64,000 bases of DNA from NCBI GenBank assembly GCA_014695255.1, contig JACJNX010000020.1, positions 1-64,000 of the forward strand. Direction: 5' to 3'. The notes beneath the pieces are model-generated. The model made no database searches, was not told the origin of the DNA, and worked only from the letters and a program-made list of their open reading frames with translations. Every line of letters begins with the position of its first letter. Position 1 is the stretch's first letter. Origin of the DNA: Cyanobacteria bacterium FACHB-63. GTDB taxonomy: Bacteria; Cyanobacteriota; Cyanobacteriia; Leptolyngbyales; Leptolyngbyaceae. Shown in pieces: positions 63,158 through 64,000 of the stretch. Made by a program: the position numbers and the translations under genes.

Positions 63158-64000
63158 CTATTCAAACACGACGCGGGCATCGGTTAAGCCTCGCGATCGC
63201 AGTCTGTTTGCTTGGCGCTCTGCCTCTTCTGGCGTGGTAAAGCTGCCTGCGCGAACGAAATTTCCTAAGCGATTCTGTCTCGGAACGGCATCTGGAACCA
63301 CAGATTGAATTCGATTAAACGAAGCAGAATCGGTAAAGGGAATAACCACTGAATAGCGGCGACTGTTTGAAGGAGTGCTTGAGCCGCCTGCTGCTTGTTG
63401 AATCGCCCGCAAGGTCTCTGGGTCTGCAACCCCTGTTGCAGGTAGCGATCGTGATTGTTGAAAGCTCAAAACTGCCTGCTGAGTTTGGGTGCCAAAATAG
63501 CCTGTGACCGGAAGCGAATATCCAATGCGATTTAGTTGCTGTTGAAGGTCAGCGACTCGCGAGTTTTGGTCGCCTAATTGGAGTCCATTACCCAGATCGG
63601 GCGTAGGTGTCGGCGATGTCGAGCCATCGAGTACAGCATAAACCTGAGCATCCATCACTCCAGTTTGAGAAAGACCAGCATCTCGCTGGAGTTGAATGAC
63701 TGCGTTTTGCGTTTCTTGACCAAAAACGCCATCGATCTCACCGTAGTAATAGCCGCGTGTTTGCAGTCGGCGCTGTAACTCTTCGACTCCTGCACCGCGA
63801 TCGCCAACCTGCAATCGATCGCCATATTGACTAGACCCTGTTCCCGGTTCGGGATTGCCCAATCCGAGAGCACGATAGGTTTCGGCTCCGACAATGCCAT
63901 CAGGTCTGATGCCGCGTTGCTCTTGACACCGAATGACGGCATCGCGAGTTTGAGATCCGAAGAATCCGGTCGTCTCGCCGTCATAACAGCCTAATGTTCT
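63158..64000 (-). CDS. Peptidoglycan-binding protein with at least three PG_binding_1 domains and a SPOR-like end (5' part outside window)
   Basis: The frame is open from 63158 to the right edge (280 codons plus the stop), so the gene is partial; a TTG at 63860-63862 is not the start because homology continues upstream. Three PG_binding_1 modules are seen: one cut by the edge (GFFGSQTRDAVIRCQEQRGI), then VGDRGAGVEELQRRLQTRGY with GVFGQETQNAVIQLQ, then LGDQNSRVADLQQQLNRIGY with GYFGTQTQQAVLSFQ. The C-terminal 70 residues (SVVIPFTDSASFNRIQ, FVRAGSFTTPEEAERQANRL) look like a SPOR domain, which binds denuded glycan. Likely a periplasmic cell-wall-binding protein. Convergent with furA, no gap. Confidence 0.88.
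   Translation of the reverse strand, partial: RTLGCYDGETTGFFGSQTRDAVIRCQEQRGIRPDGIVGAETYRALGLGNPEPGTGSSQYGDRLQVGDRGAGVEELQRRLQTRGYYYGEIDGVFGQETQNAVIQLQRDAGLSQTGVMDAQVYAVLDGSTSPTPTPDLGNGLQLGDQNSRVADLQQQLNRIGYSLPVTGYFGTQTQQAVLSFQQSRSLPATGVADPETLRAIQQAAGGSSTPSNSRRYSVVIPFTDSASFNRIQSVVPDAVPRQNRLGNFVRAGSFTTPEEAERQANRLRSRGLTDARVVFE

Noticed and set aside
1-64000. Many gcgatcgc octamers considered as a functional repeat array
   Set aside because: These are HIP1-type sites spread genome-wide in cyanobacteria; they show no local clustering that needs a separate feature.
1-64000. CRISPR arrays, rRNA and tRNA genes
   Set aside because: No regularly spaced direct repeats outside coding WD40 repeats, and no cloverleaf or rRNA sequence recognised by eye; a tRNA scan would be decisive.

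Overview
The window is a 64 kb piece of a cyanobacterial chromosome. The evidence is the NDH-1 operon ndhA-ndhI-ndhG-ndhE, the divisome protein ZipN/Ftn2, a SigC-type group 2 sigma factor next to a FurA-type regulator, SphR/SphS-type phosphate sensing genes, and very frequent HIP1-type octamers (gcgatcgc) inside and between genes. Protein flavour and moderate GC suggest a filamentous Leptolyngbya-like lineage; that is inference, not a search result. Most of the window is ordinary core genome with accessory islets.

Layout. 1-1.6 kb: tail of an IS4-type transposase lying in a truncated formamidase gene, then a lipoprotein. 1.7-5.6 kb: SLH/OprB porin, fused binding protein-permease and ATPase of an amino-acid ABC transporter, in one tight operon. 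6-14.4 kb: TPR protein with a perfect hairpin at its start codon, a beta-barrel-like protein, a GST, then a minus-strand run CHAT protease - coiled coil - DUF429 - DUF2752 - small membrane protein. 14.6-20 kb: candidate small RNA, sodB, a small gene coupled to ppk, recN. 20-25.8 kb: a four-gene minus-strand run with the TIGR04282/TIGR04283 transferase pair, a methyltransferase and a HAD protein; then a GT2/GT4 pair. 25.8-31.8 kb: NAD kinase, a chimera of two gene remnants, the ndhAIGE operon, gltA.

32-39.4 kb: a CodA-family deaminase whose specificity residue is Cys instead of Asp, followed by a 50-residue membrane protein gene, then leuB, trpC, lpdA and small conserved genes. 39.5-40.85 kb: two DUF6888-DUF6887 gene pairs flanking a TPR gene that is frameshifted by an exact 13-bp duplication; both DUF6888 copies lack a usable ATG/GTG/TTG near the expected N-terminus and appear to start at ATT/ATC. 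41-51.6 kb: ileS, a DUF938 methyltransferase, a large STAND NTPase with 14 WD40 repeats, a PAS-LuxR regulator, a PAS histidine kinase, pdhA. 52-64 kb: zipN, an AEC transporter, sphR/sphS, a pseudouridine synthase coupled to a RodZ-like gene, a nuclease-helicase (DUF2075), sigC, furA, and a peptidoglycan-binding protein cut by the window edge.

The observations most worth following are the DUF6888/DUF6887 modules with non-canonical starts, the predicted 5-methylcytosine-type deaminase, the 13-bp duplication in the TPR gene, the structured RNA plus terminator upstream of sodB, and the PD-(D/E)xK-DUF2075 protein. I saw no CRISPR array, rRNA, tRNA or complete insertion sequence.
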